DNA of 64,000 nucleotides, taken from the NCBI RefSeq assembly GCF_002750855.1, contig NZ_NWUC01000003.1, positions 1-64,000 on the forward strand. The letters are read 5' to 3'. The first letter of the stretch is position 1. Each line of letters opens with the position of its first letter. The notes under the pieces were generated by a model. That model did no database searches. It had not been told where the DNA came from and was given only the letters and a program-made list of their open reading frames with translations. Positions 25,045 through 35,537 of the stretch are shown one piece after another. Position numbers and translations under genes: made by a program. The stretch is from Neopararhizobium haloflavum. Its GTDB lineage: Bacteria > Pseudomonadota > Alphaproteobacteria > Rhizobiales > Rhizobiaceae.

Positions 25045-26451
25045 ATGCCGGACAAGACCGCCGATAGCAAATCCTCGAACCAGATGTGGGGCGGACGTTT
25101 TGCCTCGGGTCCGGCCGCAATCATGGAAGAGATCAACGCCTCGATCGATTTCGACCGCAAGCTTTACGCCCAGGATATTGCAGGTTCGCTCGCTCATGCG
25201 GAAATGCTGGCCGAAACCGGCATAATTTCGGCCGAGGACCGCGACACGATCACGCATGGGCTTAAGACGATCCGCGATGAGATCGAAGCCGATACGTTCA
25301 CCTTTTCCCGCCGGCTCGAAGACATTCACATGAACATCGAGGCGCGGCTTGCCGAGCTCGTCGGTCCTGCTGCCGGACGCCTGCACACGGCCCGCTCGCG
25401 CAACGACCAGGTGGCCCTCGATTTCCGGCTCTGGGTCAAGGAAGAACTGGGACGGACGGAAGCTGCGCTCACCGACCTCATCGCCGCGTTCCTGGATCGG
25501 GCAGAGGAGCACGCCGAAACGGTGATGCCCGGCTTCACCCATCTGCAGACGGCGCAGCCCGTGACGTTCGGGCACCATTGCCTTGCCTATGTCGAGATGT
25601 TCGGCCGCGACCTTTCTCGTGTCAGGGACGCGATCGCACGGCTGGACGAATGCCCGCTCGGCGCGGCCGCGCTTGCCGGCACCGGCTTCGCCATCGATCG
25701 GCATCAAACAGCCGAAGCCCTCGGGTTTCGCGAGCCGACGCGCAACTCGATCGATACGGTCTCTGACCGCGATTTCGCGCTGGAATTCCTGTCGATTGCG
25801 GCCATAACTGCCACGCATCTGTCGCGGCTGGCCGAGGAGATCGTCATCTGGTCGACCCCGCAGTTCAATTTCGTTCGGCTCTCCGACGCCTTCTCAACCG
25901 GCTCGTCGATCATGCCGCAGAAGAAGAATCCAGACGCGGCCGAACTGGTGCGCGCCAAGACCGGCCGCGTAAACGGCGCGCTGATCGCGCTGCTGACCGT
26001 CATGAAAGGCCTGCCTCTTGCCTATTCCAAGGACATGCAGGAGGACAAGGAGCAGGTCTTCGACGCTGCGGAAAGCCTCGATCTCGGGCTTGCGGCAATG
26101 GCCGGGATGGTCCGCGATCTCAAAGTGAACGCGACGGCGATGCGTCATGCCGCTGGATCCGGTCATGCGACTGCGACCGACCTTGCCGACTGGCTGGTGC
26201 GCGAAGCCGGATTGCCGTTTCGCGAGGCCCATCACGTCACGGGAAGGGCCGTGGCCATGGCCGACCGGGAGGGATGCACGCTTGGCGAGCTGTCACTCGA
26301 TGCGCTGCGGTCCATCAACGATGCCATCACGCCCGCCGTCTTCGACGTGCTGACGGTCGATGCTTCGGTTGCCAGCCGCACCTCATTTGGCGGAACCGCC
26401 CCGGCCAATGTGCGTCGCCAGATTGCATGGTGGCGTGAGCGGATGGGCTGA
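25045..26451 (+). CDS. argH: Argininosuccinate lyase
   Basis: This 468-residue enzyme makes arginine and fumarate from argininosuccinate, the last arginine step. [11 protein letters not shown] near residue 14, [16 protein letters not shown] and the fumarase-superfamily signature [18 protein letters not shown] near 288 are intact. The upstream open frame (to 24313) is antisense to tlpA and is ignored. lptM and lysA follow in the same direction, with gaps of 81 and 9 nt. Confidence 0.95.
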   Translation: MPDKTADSKSSNQMWGGRFASGPAAIMEEINASIDFDRKLYAQDIAGSLAHAEMLAETGIISAEDRDTITHGLKTIRDEIEADTFTFSRRLEDIHMNIEARLAELVGPAAGRLHTARSRNDQVALDFRLWVKEELGRTEAALTDLIAAFLDRAEEHAETVMPGFTHLQTAQPVTFGHHCLAYVEMFGRDLSRVRDAIARLDECPLGAAALAGTGFAIDRHQTAEALGFREPTRNSIDTVSDRDFALEFLSIAAITATHLSRLAEEIVIWSTPQFNFVRLSDAFSTGSSIMPQKKNPDAAELVRAKTGRVNGALIALLTVMKGLPLAYSKDMQEDKEQVFDAAESLDLGLAAMAGMVRDLKVNATAMRHAAGSGHATATDLADWLVREAGLPFREAHHVTGRAVAMADREGCTLGELSLDALRSINDAITPAVFDVLTVDASVASRTSFGGTAPANVRRQIAWWRERMG

Positions 26452-26532
26452 AGCCATGGTGCAACCGGCTGCCAAAGCCGCTAAGGAATACGCGGTCCAC
26501 AGCACGGTTCGCAGCAGCACGGAGTATCGACC

Positions 26533-26763
26533 ATGATAGCAAGGAATAGGACGCGATCGCTGACGACGGGCCTTCTGGTCCTGCTTGCGGCGGCAATGGC
26601 ACTTTCGGCCTGCGGCCGCAAGGGTCCGCTCGAGCGCCCGGGCGTTTCTGCAAGCGCGCAGAGCGGCACGATCGCGGGCGGCTTTTCCAACGCCGACGCC
26701 GACCAGGACACACCGCCGCAAGCGCCTGAACGGCGCTTCATCCTCGATCCCCTGATCGACTGA
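26533..26763 (+). CDS. lptM: LptM-like small lipoprotein (LPS translocon chaperone)
   Basis: This 76-residue lipoprotein has a basic N-terminus, a hydrophobic stretch and the lipobox LSAC at about residue 26, followed by GRKGPLERP, the LptM/YifL hallmark. In enterobacteria LptM helps oxidise and mature the LptD translocon and sits next to lysine-pathway genes, as here where lysA follows after 9 nt. Confidence 0.85.
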   Translation: MIARNRTRSLTTGLLVLLAAAMALSACGRKGPLERPGVSASAQSGTIAGGFSNADADQDTPPQAPERRFILDPLID

Positions 26764-26772
26764 GGACCAGCC

Positions 26773-28038
26773 TTGAATCATTTCGACTACAAGGACGGCG
26801 TGCTTCACGCCGAAGAGGTGGCGATCCCCGCGATCGCCGCGGCTGTGGGCACACCGTTCTACTGCTATTCGACAGCCACCCTCACCCGGCACTACACCGT
26901 CTTCGCCGAAGCGTTCGCCGATATCGATGCGCTCGTGTGCTATGCGATGAAGGCGAACTCCAACCAGGCGGTCCTCAAGACGCTGGCCGACCTCGGATCC
27001 GGCGTCGACGTCGTCTCCGAGGGCGAACTGCGACGGGCGCTGGCGGCCGGCATTCCCGCCGAAAAAATCATGTTCTCGGGCGTCGGCAAGACCCGCGGCG
27101 AGATCGAATTCGCGCTTGATGCCGGCATTCATTGCTTCAACATCGAATCCGAGCCGGAACTGGAACGCGTGAACGACTGCGCGCTCGCCGCCGGCCAGGT
27201 CGCGCCGATTTCCTTCCGCATCAATCCCGATGTGGATGCGCGCACACATGCCAAGATCTCGACCGGAAAGAAGGACGACAAATTCGGCATATCGTGGCGC
27301 GAAGCCCGTCGGGTCTATGGTCACGCGGCAACGCTGGCCGGCATTCGCGTTGTTGGCATCGACATGCATATCGGAAGCCAGATCACCGAGTTGCAACCTT
27401 ATGACGATGCGTTTCGCCTGCTACGCGACCTCGTCGAGACGCTGCGCGCCGACGGCCATACGATCGAGCATGTCGATCTTGGCGGCGGGCTCGGCATTCC
27501 GTACCGGGACGACAATCAACCGCCACCCGAGCCCAGCGCCTATGCCGAGATCGTCAAGCGGCACGTGCGCGATCTCGACTGCCGCGTGATCTTCGAGCCG
27601 GGACGGATGATCGCCGGAAACGCCGGTATCCTCGTCACCGAGGTTCTCTACATCAAGGATACCGACAGCAAGACTTTCGTGATCGTGGACGGGGCCATGA
27701 ACGACCTCATACGCCCGACGCTCTACGAAGCCTGGCACGAGATTCGTCCCGTGATCATCGGAGCGGCGAATAGCGGCCGGATCAGCGCCGACATCGTCGG
27801 GCCGGTTTGCGAGAGCGGCGATTTCCTTGCCAAGGACCGCGACATCAACCGGCCAAAGGCGGGTGACCTGCTGGCCGTCGGTTCGGCTGGCGCCTACGGA
27901 GCCGTGCAGGCTGGCACCTACAATTCCCGCCTGCTCGTACCGGAGGTCCTGGTCAAGGGTGACCGCTTCCACGTCGTGCGGCAAAGGCCAACCTATGAGG
28001 CATTGATCGGCCTCGACAGCCTGCCAGATTGGCTTTGA
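26773..28038 (+). CDS. lysA: Diaminopimelate decarboxylase
   Basis: This 421-residue PLP enzyme makes lysine from meso-diaminopimelate. The PLP lysine is in VCYAMKANSNQAVL near residue 60, followed by the substrate loop EGELRRAL, HIGSQI and EPGRMIAGNAG. It starts with TTG at 26773 (MNHFDYKDG), a start that matches family length and lies 9 nt after lptM. Confidence 0.95.
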   Translation: MNHFDYKDGVLHAEEVAIPAIAAAVGTPFYCYSTATLTRHYTVFAEAFADIDALVCYAMKANSNQAVLKTLADLGSGVDVVSEGELRRALAAGIPAEKIMFSGVGKTRGEIEFALDAGIHCFNIESEPELERVNDCALAAGQVAPISFRINPDVDARTHAKISTGKKDDKFGISWREARRVYGHAATLAGIRVVGIDMHIGSQITELQPYDDAFRLLRDLVETLRADGHTIEHVDLGGGLGIPYRDDNQPPPEPSAYAEIVKRHVRDLDCRVIFEPGRMIAGNAGILVTEVLYIKDTDSKTFVIVDGAMNDLIRPTLYEAWHEIRPVIIGAANSGRISADIVGPVCESGDFLAKDRDINRPKAGDLLAVGSAGAYGAVQAGTYNSRLLVPEVLVKGDRFHVVRQRPTYEALIGLDSLPDWL

Positions 28039-28134
28039 GATCGGCCAAGGTGGACCGCCTGTCACATTCTGGTGTCCCACCTCGTCTTTGACACAAAATC
28101 GTTTATCCTTGTCACCGCGAACCGGGAGTCGCGG

Positions 28135-30750
28135 ATGGCATTTACTCGTCTGACCGAAACAGCCGACGCGTTGACGGCCAAGCTGGCGCGCAAGCGATTG
28201 TCGGTTCTTGCCGTTATCGCGGCTGAGCGGTTCTGGCTTCTGGTGCTTCCCTCATTCGCACTCCTCGCTCTTTTCGTCACGCTGGCCTGGGTCGGGTACT
28301 TTCGCAGCGTTCCTGACTGGCTCAGACTGTCGACGCTGGCCGTTTTCGCCGGCGGCTTGATCTATGCCGTCGCACTGCTGCGTCATTTTCGCATGCCCGA
28401 CCGCACTGCTGCCGACCGTCGGCTGGAAGCGACGAACGCGATCGGCCACCAGGCGATCTCCACGCAGAACGACCGGATCGAGAGCGAAACTCCCTTCTCG
28501 CGGGCACTTTGGGAAGAGCATCGGCGACGGATGGCCGAACGTATCCAGGCGCTCAAGGTCGGCTTTCCCGAGCCTGACACGCCGCGGCGCGATCCTTTTG
28601 CCCTCAGAGCCGCCGTCGTGCTGCTTCTTGTCTGCGCATTCGGATACTCCCATTCCAACCAGGCTGGCCGGGTATCGGATGCTTTCGTCAGCCATGCGGT
28701 CAGCAACGCGCCGGCCACTCGTATCGATGCGTGGATAACGCCGCCCGACTATACAAAGAGAGCGCCGATCTTTCTGAGTGCGATCGAGGCGGACGACAGC
28801 CGTCCGATCGCAATTCCGCAGGACAGCGAGATCGTCGTTCGGGTGAGCGGCGGAGTCGGACAGGAGACGGTCGCCTTTCAGGCGGCCAATGCGCAAGCGG
28901 CCGCGGGGCTGGCTGTCGCTGAAAGCCAGAGCGCGGCCGCGTCTCCGCCAGATGGTGCGGCGGCCCAGGAAACCGCCCGCAGCTACGCAATGCGCGCGCA
29001 GGAAAGCGGCAGCCTGTCAGTTTCCGGAGCAGGCGAAGGCAACCGCAGCTGGAGGTTCGACGTCATCACGGATGCACCGCCGACGATCGCCTTTGCCAGT
29101 GATCCACGCCGCGCGGTCAACGGTGCGCTCGAAATCGCGTTCAATGCGCAGGACGATTACGGCGTGCAAGCGGCCCGAGCCATTATCGAGCAGGTTGAAC
29201 CGGGCACCGGCGCGCGCCCACTCTACGACGCGCCAGACTACCAGCTCGGCCTGCCTCGCCGTGGCGCGCGAACGGCAGAGGGGCGCGCGAGCCAGGATTT
29301 CACCGATCATCCGTGGTCCGGCACAAAGATTCGCATCACACTCGTCGCGACGGACGCTGCCGGGCAGGAGGGTCGGTCCGAATCACATGAGATGGTCATG
29401 CCGGAACGCGGCTTCAGCGAGCCGCTGGCGCGCGCGGTGGTCGAGCAGCGGCAAATTCTGGCTCGTGACGCCAACGCCGTCCCCGACGTGCTGGCGCTCA
29501 ATGACGCGCTGACGATCGCGCCGGAGGAGACGATCGACAATCTTGCCCATTTCCTGCTTTTGAAGTCAGCGCGGTCGCGGATCGAGCAGGCGTTCAACGA
29601 CGATATGCTGCGCGATGCGGCCGATTATCTCTGGGACATCGCCCTCGGCATTGAGGACGGCGACCTTTCCCTTGCCGAGCGGCGTCTGCGTGATGCCCAG
29701 CGCGAGTTGGCCGAAGCGCTGGAGAACGGCGCCACGGACGCGGAAATCCAGGCTCTCATGGATGAATTGCGCGAAGCCATGCAGGATTATCTCCAGGCGC
29801 TCGCCGAGGAACTGCAGAACAGCGATCAGGCCATGCAACTGCCTGAAGGCGCCATGGACAATCTGCTGCGCGAGCAGGATCTCAACTCCATGCTTGACCA
29901 GATCGAGAATCTGGCGCGTCAGGGCGCACGCGACGAGGCGCAACAGATGCTCTCGGAACTGCAGCGCATGATGGACAACCTGCAGGCCGGACGTCAGCAG
30001 CAGCAGGGCAACAGCCCGATGCGCCAGCAGATGGACGAACTCGGCGAACTGATGCGCGAGCAGCAGCAGTTGATGGATGAAACGTTCCGCATGGATCAGG
30101 CGCTGCGCGAACGCATGCAGCAGGGCATGCCGAACCAGCAGCCACCCGGACAACAGGGTCAGCAAGGCCAACAAGGTGAACAGGGCCAGCAGCCCGGTCA
30201 GCAAGGTCAGCAGGGCGGCGGCGCGGGAGAAATGACCACCGAGGAACTTCAGCAGGCATTGCGTAGCCTGCGCGAGCAGCAGGAAGCCCTGCAGGAACAG
30301 CTGGGCCAGTTGCAGCAGGAGCTTGAAGGCTTGGGGATCGAACCGGGCGAAGGGTTCGGTCAGGCTGGCGAAGCGATGGGCGATGCCGCCCGTTCACTCG
30401 GCGAGGGACGCGGCGAACAGGCCGTCGGCGAACAAGGGCAGGCGCTCGAGGCACTGCGTCAGGGCGCCCAGGACATGATGAACCAGATGATGCAGGCCAT
30501 GGGACAGGGTCAGGGCGAAGGCGAGGGACAAGGCCAGGGCCCTCGGCAGATGCGCCGGTCCGAAACCGATCCGCTCGGTCGACCTCGCTCCACGCAGGGA
30601 CCGGATTTCGGCGACGACGTTCGTGTGCCTGACGAGATCGACATCCAGCGAGCCCGTGAAATTCTCGACGCCATCCGGGACCGGCTCGGCAATGCGCTGA
30701 GCCCTGAACTGGAGAAACGCTACCTCGAACGGCTTCTCGATCTGCAATAG
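28135..30750 (+). CDS. TIGR02302 (DUF4175) family protein
   Basis: This 871-residue protein has two N-terminal membrane helices (about 40-60 and 73-92), a third near 160, a periplasmic-type domain, and long helical C-terminal parts. Between about residues 620 and 700 it has Gln-rich repeats (runs of QQG and GEQGQQ) and later GQGEGEGQ. The family is conserved after lysA in Rhizobiales; its function is unknown. GGGAG precedes the ATG at 28135. The repeats are low-complexity and may vary in length between strains. Confidence 0.85.
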   Translation: MAFTRLTETADALTAKLARKRLSVLAVIAAERFWLLVLPSFALLALFVTLAWVGYFRSVPDWLRLSTLAVFAGGLIYAVALLRHFRMPDRTAADRRLEATNAIGHQAISTQNDRIESETPFSRALWEEHRRRMAERIQALKVGFPEPDTPRRDPFALRAAVVLLLVCAFGYSHSNQAGRVSDAFVSHAVSNAPATRIDAWITPPDYTKRAPIFLSAIEADDSRPIAIPQDSEIVVRVSGGVGQETVAFQAANAQAAAGLAVAESQSAAASPPDGAAAQETARSYAMRAQESGSLSVSGAGEGNRSWRFDVITDAPPTIAFASDPRRAVNGALEIAFNAQDDYGVQAARAIIEQVEPGTGARPLYDAPDYQLGLPRRGARTAEGRASQDFTDHPWSGTKIRITLVATDAAGQEGRSESHEMVMPERGFSEPLARAVVEQRQILARDANAVPDVLALNDALTIAPEETIDNLAHFLLLKSARSRIEQAFNDDMLRDAADYLWDIALGIEDGDLSLAERRLRDAQRELAEALENGATDAEIQALMDELREAMQDYLQALAEELQNSDQAMQLPEGAMDNLLREQDLNSMLDQIENLARQGARDEAQQMLSELQRMMDNLQAGRQQQQGNSPMRQQMDELGELMREQQQLMDETFRMDQALRERMQQGMPNQQPPGQQGQQGQQGEQGQQPGQQGQQGGGAGEMTTEELQQALRSLREQQEALQEQLGQLQQELEGLGIEPGEGFGQAGEAMGDAARSLGEGRGEQAVGEQGQALEALRQGAQDMMNQMMQAMGQGQGEGEGQGQGPRQMRRSETDPLGRPRSTQGPDFGDDVRVPDEIDIQRAREILDAIRDRLGNALSPELEKRYLERLLDLQ

Positions 30751-30789
30751 CCGCGATCGACAGCCTTGAGCGATGCGCTGAGAAGAGCT

Positions 30790-31152
30790 TCAGGCAGCGA
30801 GAGCCCGACTGACCGCAGCGCGAATTTCCGGCAAGCTGAAGGGCTTGGAGACGACGTCAACGATGACCGCCGCCAAGCCGTCGGCGCGCTCGCGCTGCTC
30901 GGCATAACCGGTCATCAGCAGAATCTTCATCGCGGGCGCCATGCCCGATGCCTTGTGGGCAAGCTCGATGCCATCCATCGCCGGCATGCGGATGTCGGAC
31001 AAAAGCAAGTCATAGCGCTGACCGGTGTCGAGCCGATCAAGTCCTTCGGCACCGTCGCCGACTTCCTCTACGTCGTGGCCGTCCAGTTTCAGTGCTCTGG
31101 CCACGAAGGAGCGTAGCGCCGATTCGTCTTCCGCAAGCAGGATTTTCGCCAT
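30790..31152 (-). CDS. CpdR-like single-domain response regulator
   Basis: This 120-residue receiver domain stands alone. The acidic pocket ILLAEDE, the phosphoacceptor in LLSDIRMPAMDG (near residue 52), T in LMTGYAE and K in VVSKPF are intact. CpdR proteins steer ClpXP proteolysis of cell-cycle factors through the CckA-ChpT relay. This resembles CpdR but is diverged (no ALNPDS-type insert), so a paralogue or another one-domain regulator is possible. ATG at 31152 is the last of two nearby in-frame starts. Confidence 0.75.
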   Translation of the reverse strand: MAKILLAEDESALRSFVARALKLDGHDVEEVGDGAEGLDRLDTGQRYDLLLSDIRMPAMDGIELAHKASGMAPAMKILLMTGYAEQRERADGLAAVIVDVVSKPFSLPEIRAAVSRALAA

Positions 31153-31313
31153 CACCATCTCCATGTGCCACTGCGCCAGGAGATCGCGATGCGGTCCGCC
31201 TGGCTCGCCGGTTTCTTCTGCCCAGCCGCCACCGAGGTAACCACCGATTGGTTTTCGTCGAGTAAAGACAAGCTGTGAAATTTGCCGCTGTTTCCAACAC
31301 CGGCACGCTCGGC

Positions 31314-31868
31314 TCAGCCGTCGCTGGGCGCATCCCCCTTGACCACGCCGACAAATGGCAGTTCGCGAAAGGCATAGGCCACGTCCATGCCGTAGCCGAC
31401 CACGAAGTAGTCCGGGCATTCAAATCCGACGTGGTCGGCGTCGAGAGTCCCCTCGCGCTTTGAATGCTTGTCGAGCAGCACGGCGATCGAGACCTCGTTC
31501 GCTCCGCGCTCATACATGAGATCGCGGGCGAACCGCAGCGTGCGTCCGGATTCCAGAATGTCGTCTATCAGGAGCACATCGCGGCCCTCGACCGAACTGT
31601 CGATGTCCTTGATGATCTTCACGCCCTGGCTCTGCGTTCCCTTGCCGTAGCTCGACAGAGTGATGAACTCGACCTCGGGCGCAAGGCCCACGTCGTGCAT
31701 GGCACGGATGAGATCGGCGGCAAAGATGAAGGAGCCTTTCAGGATCGCCACCACCAGCAGGTCGCGTCTTGGTTTGCCGGCGATTTCGGCTGCAATCGCG
31801 AGGTTGCGTTCAGCGATTGCGTTGGTCGAAAAAAGCGGCTCGATGATCTTTCCGCGAACGACGGGCAT
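31314..31868 (-). CDS. hpt: Hypoxanthine phosphoribosyltransferase
   Basis: This 184-residue purine-salvage enzyme joins hypoxanthine or guanine to PRPP. The PRPP loop VLLIDDILESGRTL is near residue 98, the flexible loop has LSSYGKGTQSQG, and DYFVVGYGMD is the base-binding end. It is a single gene with 160 nt to the downstream response regulator. Confidence 0.95.
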   Translation of the reverse strand: MPVVRGKIIEPLFSTNAIAERNLAIAAEIAGKPRRDLLVVAILKGSFIFAADLIRAMHDVGLAPEVEFITLSSYGKGTQSQGVKIIKDIDSSVEGRDVLLIDDILESGRTLRFARDLMYERGANEVSIAVLLDKHSKREGTLDADHVGFECPDYFVVGYGMDVAYAFRELPFVGVVKGDAPSDG

Positions 31869-31987
31869 GAAGCGGTGATCCTCCTGGAGAACGGGACGAA
31901 GTCACCGCTTTAGCCGCTTTCCCGGCCATACGGAAGCCGCCCCGGCGCTTGCATGCCCGCTCTTTTGGCCACGATCGTGCTCATCGG

Positions 31988-32668
31988 CTAGCGCAATGAC
32001 GCCAGATGCGCCAGGTCGGCCTCTTGCGCCAGGGAAATGCGCAGATGGCTGCTTTCGTCCTCGCCGAGCGCCAGGCGCGTGGCGAACGCAAGCGAGGCGC
32101 CAGCGCCGAGCCGCGATGACGCCGGCTCGACGGCGACTGCCCGCCCGTTTGCCGTTTCCAGCAGGATGAGCGGCACGGCGGCTCCGCGCCGGCCCCTGTT
32201 CTCCACCTTCCCCTTGACGTCCAGCAGCCACTGCCCGTCGGCTTCGACAAATTTCGTTTCGACGTCACTGATCGCCAGTTGATCGGCAACGGCGCGCCCC
32301 GCCAGCGCATGACCACCAAAAAGCCAGAACGAGGCGGCCGAGAGCACGACAACACCGGCGGCAAACATTCCAGGTCCGGTCAGGGACAAGCGGGAGGCTG
32401 CAAAGCGATCGGCACGCGGCGCTGGCTGAGGGGTGGACGCTGCGGAATGCCTCGGAACCTCGTGAAAGCGCTCCCCATCACCTGGAACCCCAACGGACTT
32501 TCCGAGATCGCGAAACTCGGCATCACTCACTCTCGCGTCATCGAGGAAAAGCGGCTGCAGACGCATCGGCGCACCGCGTTCCGGGGGAATGATGTCAATT
32601 GCCATGGGTCGCGCCGTGAAAGGATTGGCGACGCCGAAGCCGAAGAGGTTGTGGGCGAACACCGACAT
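31988..32668 (-). CDS. Membrane protein with DUF3426-like C-terminus, divergent from ftsE
   Basis: This 226-residue protein has one membrane helix near residues 98-118 and a C-terminal beta domain (KFVEADGQWLLDVKGKVENRG) like the exposed part of MJ0042/DUF3426 proteins. The zinc-ribbon start typical of that family is not seen. GGAGGAG lies at good distance before ATG 32668; the frame could also open at 32719. The position beside ftsE is conserved in related bacteria. The function is unknown. Confidence 0.6.
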   Translation of the reverse strand: MSVFAHNLFGFGVANPFTARPMAIDIIPPERGAPMRLQPLFLDDARVSDAEFRDLGKSVGVPGDGERFHEVPRHSAASTPQPAPRADRFAASRLSLTGPGMFAAGVVVLSAASFWLFGGHALAGRAVADQLAISDVETKFVEADGQWLLDVKGKVENRGRRGAAVPLILLETANGRAVAVEPASSRLGAGASLAFATRLALGEDESSHLRISLAQEADLAHLASLR

Positions 32669-32920
32669 CAGCGATTTCTCCTCCGACACGGTCAAGCATT
32701 TGCCGCCTTTGACCCGCATCAGGGTCTGAATGTCGCAAGAGCGGGATTCATTCAGCGGCGGCGAAGTCCTTTCCCAAGCGTAAACGCCAATGGTTAACGA
32801 TTTGGTAACGACGCTTGGGCAATGAGGGCCAATTGCGACGGTGGCGATATCGCGTTACCCATCTGGGGTCGGGCCCCTTGGGGCATCGGTATCGCGTTTG
32901 CGAGAGTTGGGAACCCAGCG

Positions 32921-33580
32921 TTGATACACTTTGAAAATGTCGGCCTGCGCTACGGGATGGGGCCCGAGATTCTGCGCGACCTGACGTTCGACATTCCGAA
33001 GCGGTCGTTCCAGTTCCTGACCGGACCGTCAGGCGCCGGCAAGACGACGCTGCTACGGCTGTTGTTCATGTCATTGCAGCCCACACGCGGCCTCATCAAC
33101 ATGTTCCAGCGCGACATTGCCACGATCCCGCGCGAAGAACTCCCGCTGCTGCGCCGGCGGGTCGGCATCGTCTTCCAGGATTTCCGGCTGCTCGATCATC
33201 TGACGACGTTCGAAAACGTCGCTCTGCCGCTGCGGGTGCGCGGCAAGGAAGAGGCGACCTATCGCCGCGACGTGCTGGAATTGCTGAACTGGGTGGGACT
33301 GGGCGACCGCATCAACGTCCTGCCGGCGGTTCTCTCGGGCGGCGAGAAGCAGCGTGTGGCCATCGCCCGCGCCATCATCGATCAGCCGCAATTGTTGCTG
33401 GCAGACGAGCCGACAGGCAACGTCGACCCGCCGATGGCGCGCCGCCTGCTGCGTCTCTTCATGGAATTGAACAGGCTTGGAACGGCCGTGGTGATCGCCA
33501 CGCACGACCTGTCTCTGATGGATCAGATCGATGCGCGGCGCATGATCCTCTCGCAGGGGCGGCTCGACATCTATGACTAG
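32921..33580 (+). CDS. ftsE: Cell division ATP-binding protein FtsE
   Basis: This 219-residue ABC ATPase acts with FtsX at the divisome, transmitting ATP hydrolysis to periplasmic wall hydrolases. Walker A GPSGAGKTT is near residue 36, signature LSGGEKQRVAIARA near 136 and Walker B LLLADEPTGN near 158. It begins at TTG 32921 (MIHFENVGLRYG), the family start; an ATG farther up at 32822 gives a non-homologous extension. It overlaps ftsX by 8 nt. Confidence 0.95.
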   Translation: MIHFENVGLRYGMGPEILRDLTFDIPKRSFQFLTGPSGAGKTTLLRLLFMSLQPTRGLINMFQRDIATIPREELPLLRRRVGIVFQDFRLLDHLTTFENVALPLRVRGKEEATYRRDVLELLNWVGLGDRINVLPAVLSGGEKQRVAIARAIIDQPQLLLADEPTGNVDPPMARRLLRLFMELNRLGTAVVIATHDLSLMDQIDARRMILSQGRLDIYD

Positions 33581-34595
33581 TCTTCAACAAAAACCCGCCC
33601 GCCCCACGGCCGAAGGAGCCGACGAAGCCGCGGAGGACAAGCGGGCATCGCGGCCGCAACTGCAGGTGCGGGCGATGGCGCCGATCGTGCCTCCGGCCAA
33701 TGTCTCGGCCAATGCGCTGACCATCGTGATCGCCATCATGGCGTTTCTGGCCTGCCTGACGCTCGGCGCGGTCTCGATGATCCAGGACACGGCCGCAAAC
33801 TGGCAAAGCCAGATCTCGCGTGAGATCACGATCCAGATCAAGCCGGCCGATGGACTCGACATGCAGGACGCACTGGAGACGGCGCGTGAGACTGCACTGG
33901 CAATTCCCGGCGCGCGGGACGCCCAGATCGTCGGAGACGCTGCGACCGCTCGTTTGCTGGAGCCTTGGCTGGGCGACAATTTCGACATCGATCAGCTGCC
34001 TGTTCCACGTCTCGTCATCGTCACGATCGACCATTCCGACCCACCCGATTTCGACGCGATGCGGGCAGCGCTCGCCCAGGCCGTCCCTGCCGCCTATCTC
34101 GACGACCACCGCACCTGGGTCGACCGTCTCGTCTCCATGGCCCGCACCACCGTGCTAATCGGCGTATGCGTGCTGGCCCTCGTCTTCATCGCAACGGTGC
34201 TAACCGTGGTGTTCGCAACACGCGGCGCACTCACCGGCAACCAGCATATCGTGGAGGTGCTGCACTTCGTCGGCGCCGAAGCCCGGTTTGTCGCCAGCCA
34301 GTTCCAGAACCATTTTCTGATCATCGGAATCAAGGGCGCGATCGCGGGCGGCGTTCTGGCAGCGCTTGTCTTCCTTGCGGCCAATTTCTGGACCGGATAT
34401 GCCCCCGCAACGCCCGAAAGCGACCAGGCGATGGCGCTGTTCGGGGCGTTCCGCATCGGCCTCAGCGGTTTTTTCGGCATTCTTGCGATCATCGCCGTCA
34501 TCGGCCTGCTGACAGCGCTGACGACGCGCATTACCGTAATCCGAACGATTCGCGAGATAGATGTCGTGCGGTCGGACCCGTCGAGAATGGAATAG
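33573..34595 (+). CDS. ftsX: Cell division protein FtsX
   Basis: This 340-residue inner-membrane partner of FtsE has a cytoplasmic N-terminus, a first helix near residues 48-70, a periplasmic domain (about 75-185) and three more helices from about 190. It starts inside ftsE (ATGACTAG), so translation is coupled. A YdcF-type gene and an acyltransferase follow. Confidence 0.93.
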   Translation: MTSLQQKPARPTAEGADEAAEDKRASRPQLQVRAMAPIVPPANVSANALTIVIAIMAFLACLTLGAVSMIQDTAANWQSQISREITIQIKPADGLDMQDALETARETALAIPGARDAQIVGDAATARLLEPWLGDNFDIDQLPVPRLVIVTIDHSDPPDFDAMRAALAQAVPAAYLDDHRTWVDRLVSMARTTVLIGVCVLALVFIATVLTVVFATRGALTGNQHIVEVLHFVGAEARFVASQFQNHFLIIGIKGAIAGGVLAALVFLAANFWTGYAPATPESDQAMALFGAFRIGLSGFFGILAIIAVIGLLTALTTRITVIRTIREIDVVRSDPSRME

Positions 34596-34702
34596 CGACC
34601 GTGCATGATGTTGGGGCACATCGATTGAGCGCGCCAATCCTGGCAAGGGGCTGCGGCGGGGCCGGTCTATCCCTCGCCGCAATCGCACGGTAAATCTGGA
34701 GC

Positions 34703-35476
34703 ATGGTGGAAGTGTCGACGAACGCGAAGACGCCTCCCGAACACGACACGGCGCCACCCCGGGAGAAAACTCAGGAGACTCCGGTTCGAGTGCAGGGCAG
34801 GACGGGACGATGGGCGATGCGCTCTGTATCGCTGGTTCTCCTGTGCCTGTTTCTCATTTCCGGGCTGGCAGTTGGCGGCTTCCTGCGTTTCGCCGAAGAG
34901 GTGGCCATGCTCGAACCCCCGGCAGCCATCAGCGAAACCGATGCGATTGTCGTTCTCACCGGAGGATCTCATCGCATCGATCACGCGATCCGGCTCTTCA
35001 ACGATGGTGTCGGCGACAGGCTGCTGATCTCCGGGGTCAATCCGCTGACCACCGGCAACCAGATCAAGAACATGACGTCTGGATCGGATGCGCTTTTCGA
35101 GTGCTGCGTGGATATCGGCCACGATGCGATCGACACGATCGGCAATGCCAACGAAACCGCACGATGGATTCGCGAGCATGGTTTTTCTCGCGTCCTCATT
35201 GTCACGAGCGATTATCACATACCCCGCAGCCTGCTTGAGTTGCGAAGGGTCGACCCGCTGACGACCTATACCGCGTATCCGGTGGCATTCGGCAATCTGA
35301 AGACCGAGAACTGGCTGACCAAACCGGAAGTGCTGCGGCTGATGATCGGCGAGTACAGCAAATACGCATGGGCACGGCTCAGCGAAGTGGCGGGCACCCG
35401 CACGGCCAGTGGACTTCGCACCGACCAGGAGCCAAGTCTGCCCGAAGACGATATGGTGCAGGTGGGCACGGAGTGA
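34703..35476 (+). CDS. YdcF-family (DUF218) envelope protein
   Basis: This 257-residue protein has one N-terminal membrane helix (about 40-62) and a DUF218 domain: DAIVVLTGGSHRIDHAIRLF near 75, LLISGVNP, then SDYHIPRSLLELRR. The family includes SanA and YdcF, associated with envelope barrier function and cell-wall precursor carriers; no enzyme activity is settled. The start may be a later methionine. It lies between ftsX and the acyltransferase gene. Confidence 0.82.
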   Translation: MVEVSTNAKTPPEHDTAPPREKTQETPVRVQGRTGRWAMRSVSLVLLCLFLISGLAVGGFLRFAEEVAMLEPPAAISETDAIVVLTGGSHRIDHAIRLFNDGVGDRLLISGVNPLTTGNQIKNMTSGSDALFECCVDIGHDAIDTIGNANETARWIREHGFSRVLIVTSDYHIPRSLLELRRVDPLTTYTAYPVAFGNLKTENWLTKPEVLRLMIGEYSKYAWARLSEVAGTRTASGLRTDQEPSLPEDDMVQVGTE

Positions 35477-35537
35477 ACCGGCATCCGCCGTACCGTTCGC
35501 TCGTCGCCCGTTCGCTGAAACTGCCGATTGAGATGCA

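Noticed and set aside
24328-25818. 496-residue minus-strand frame across argH
   Set aside because: Only its last 226 codons are real (TlpA); the rest is the antisense of argH, which is clearly coding.
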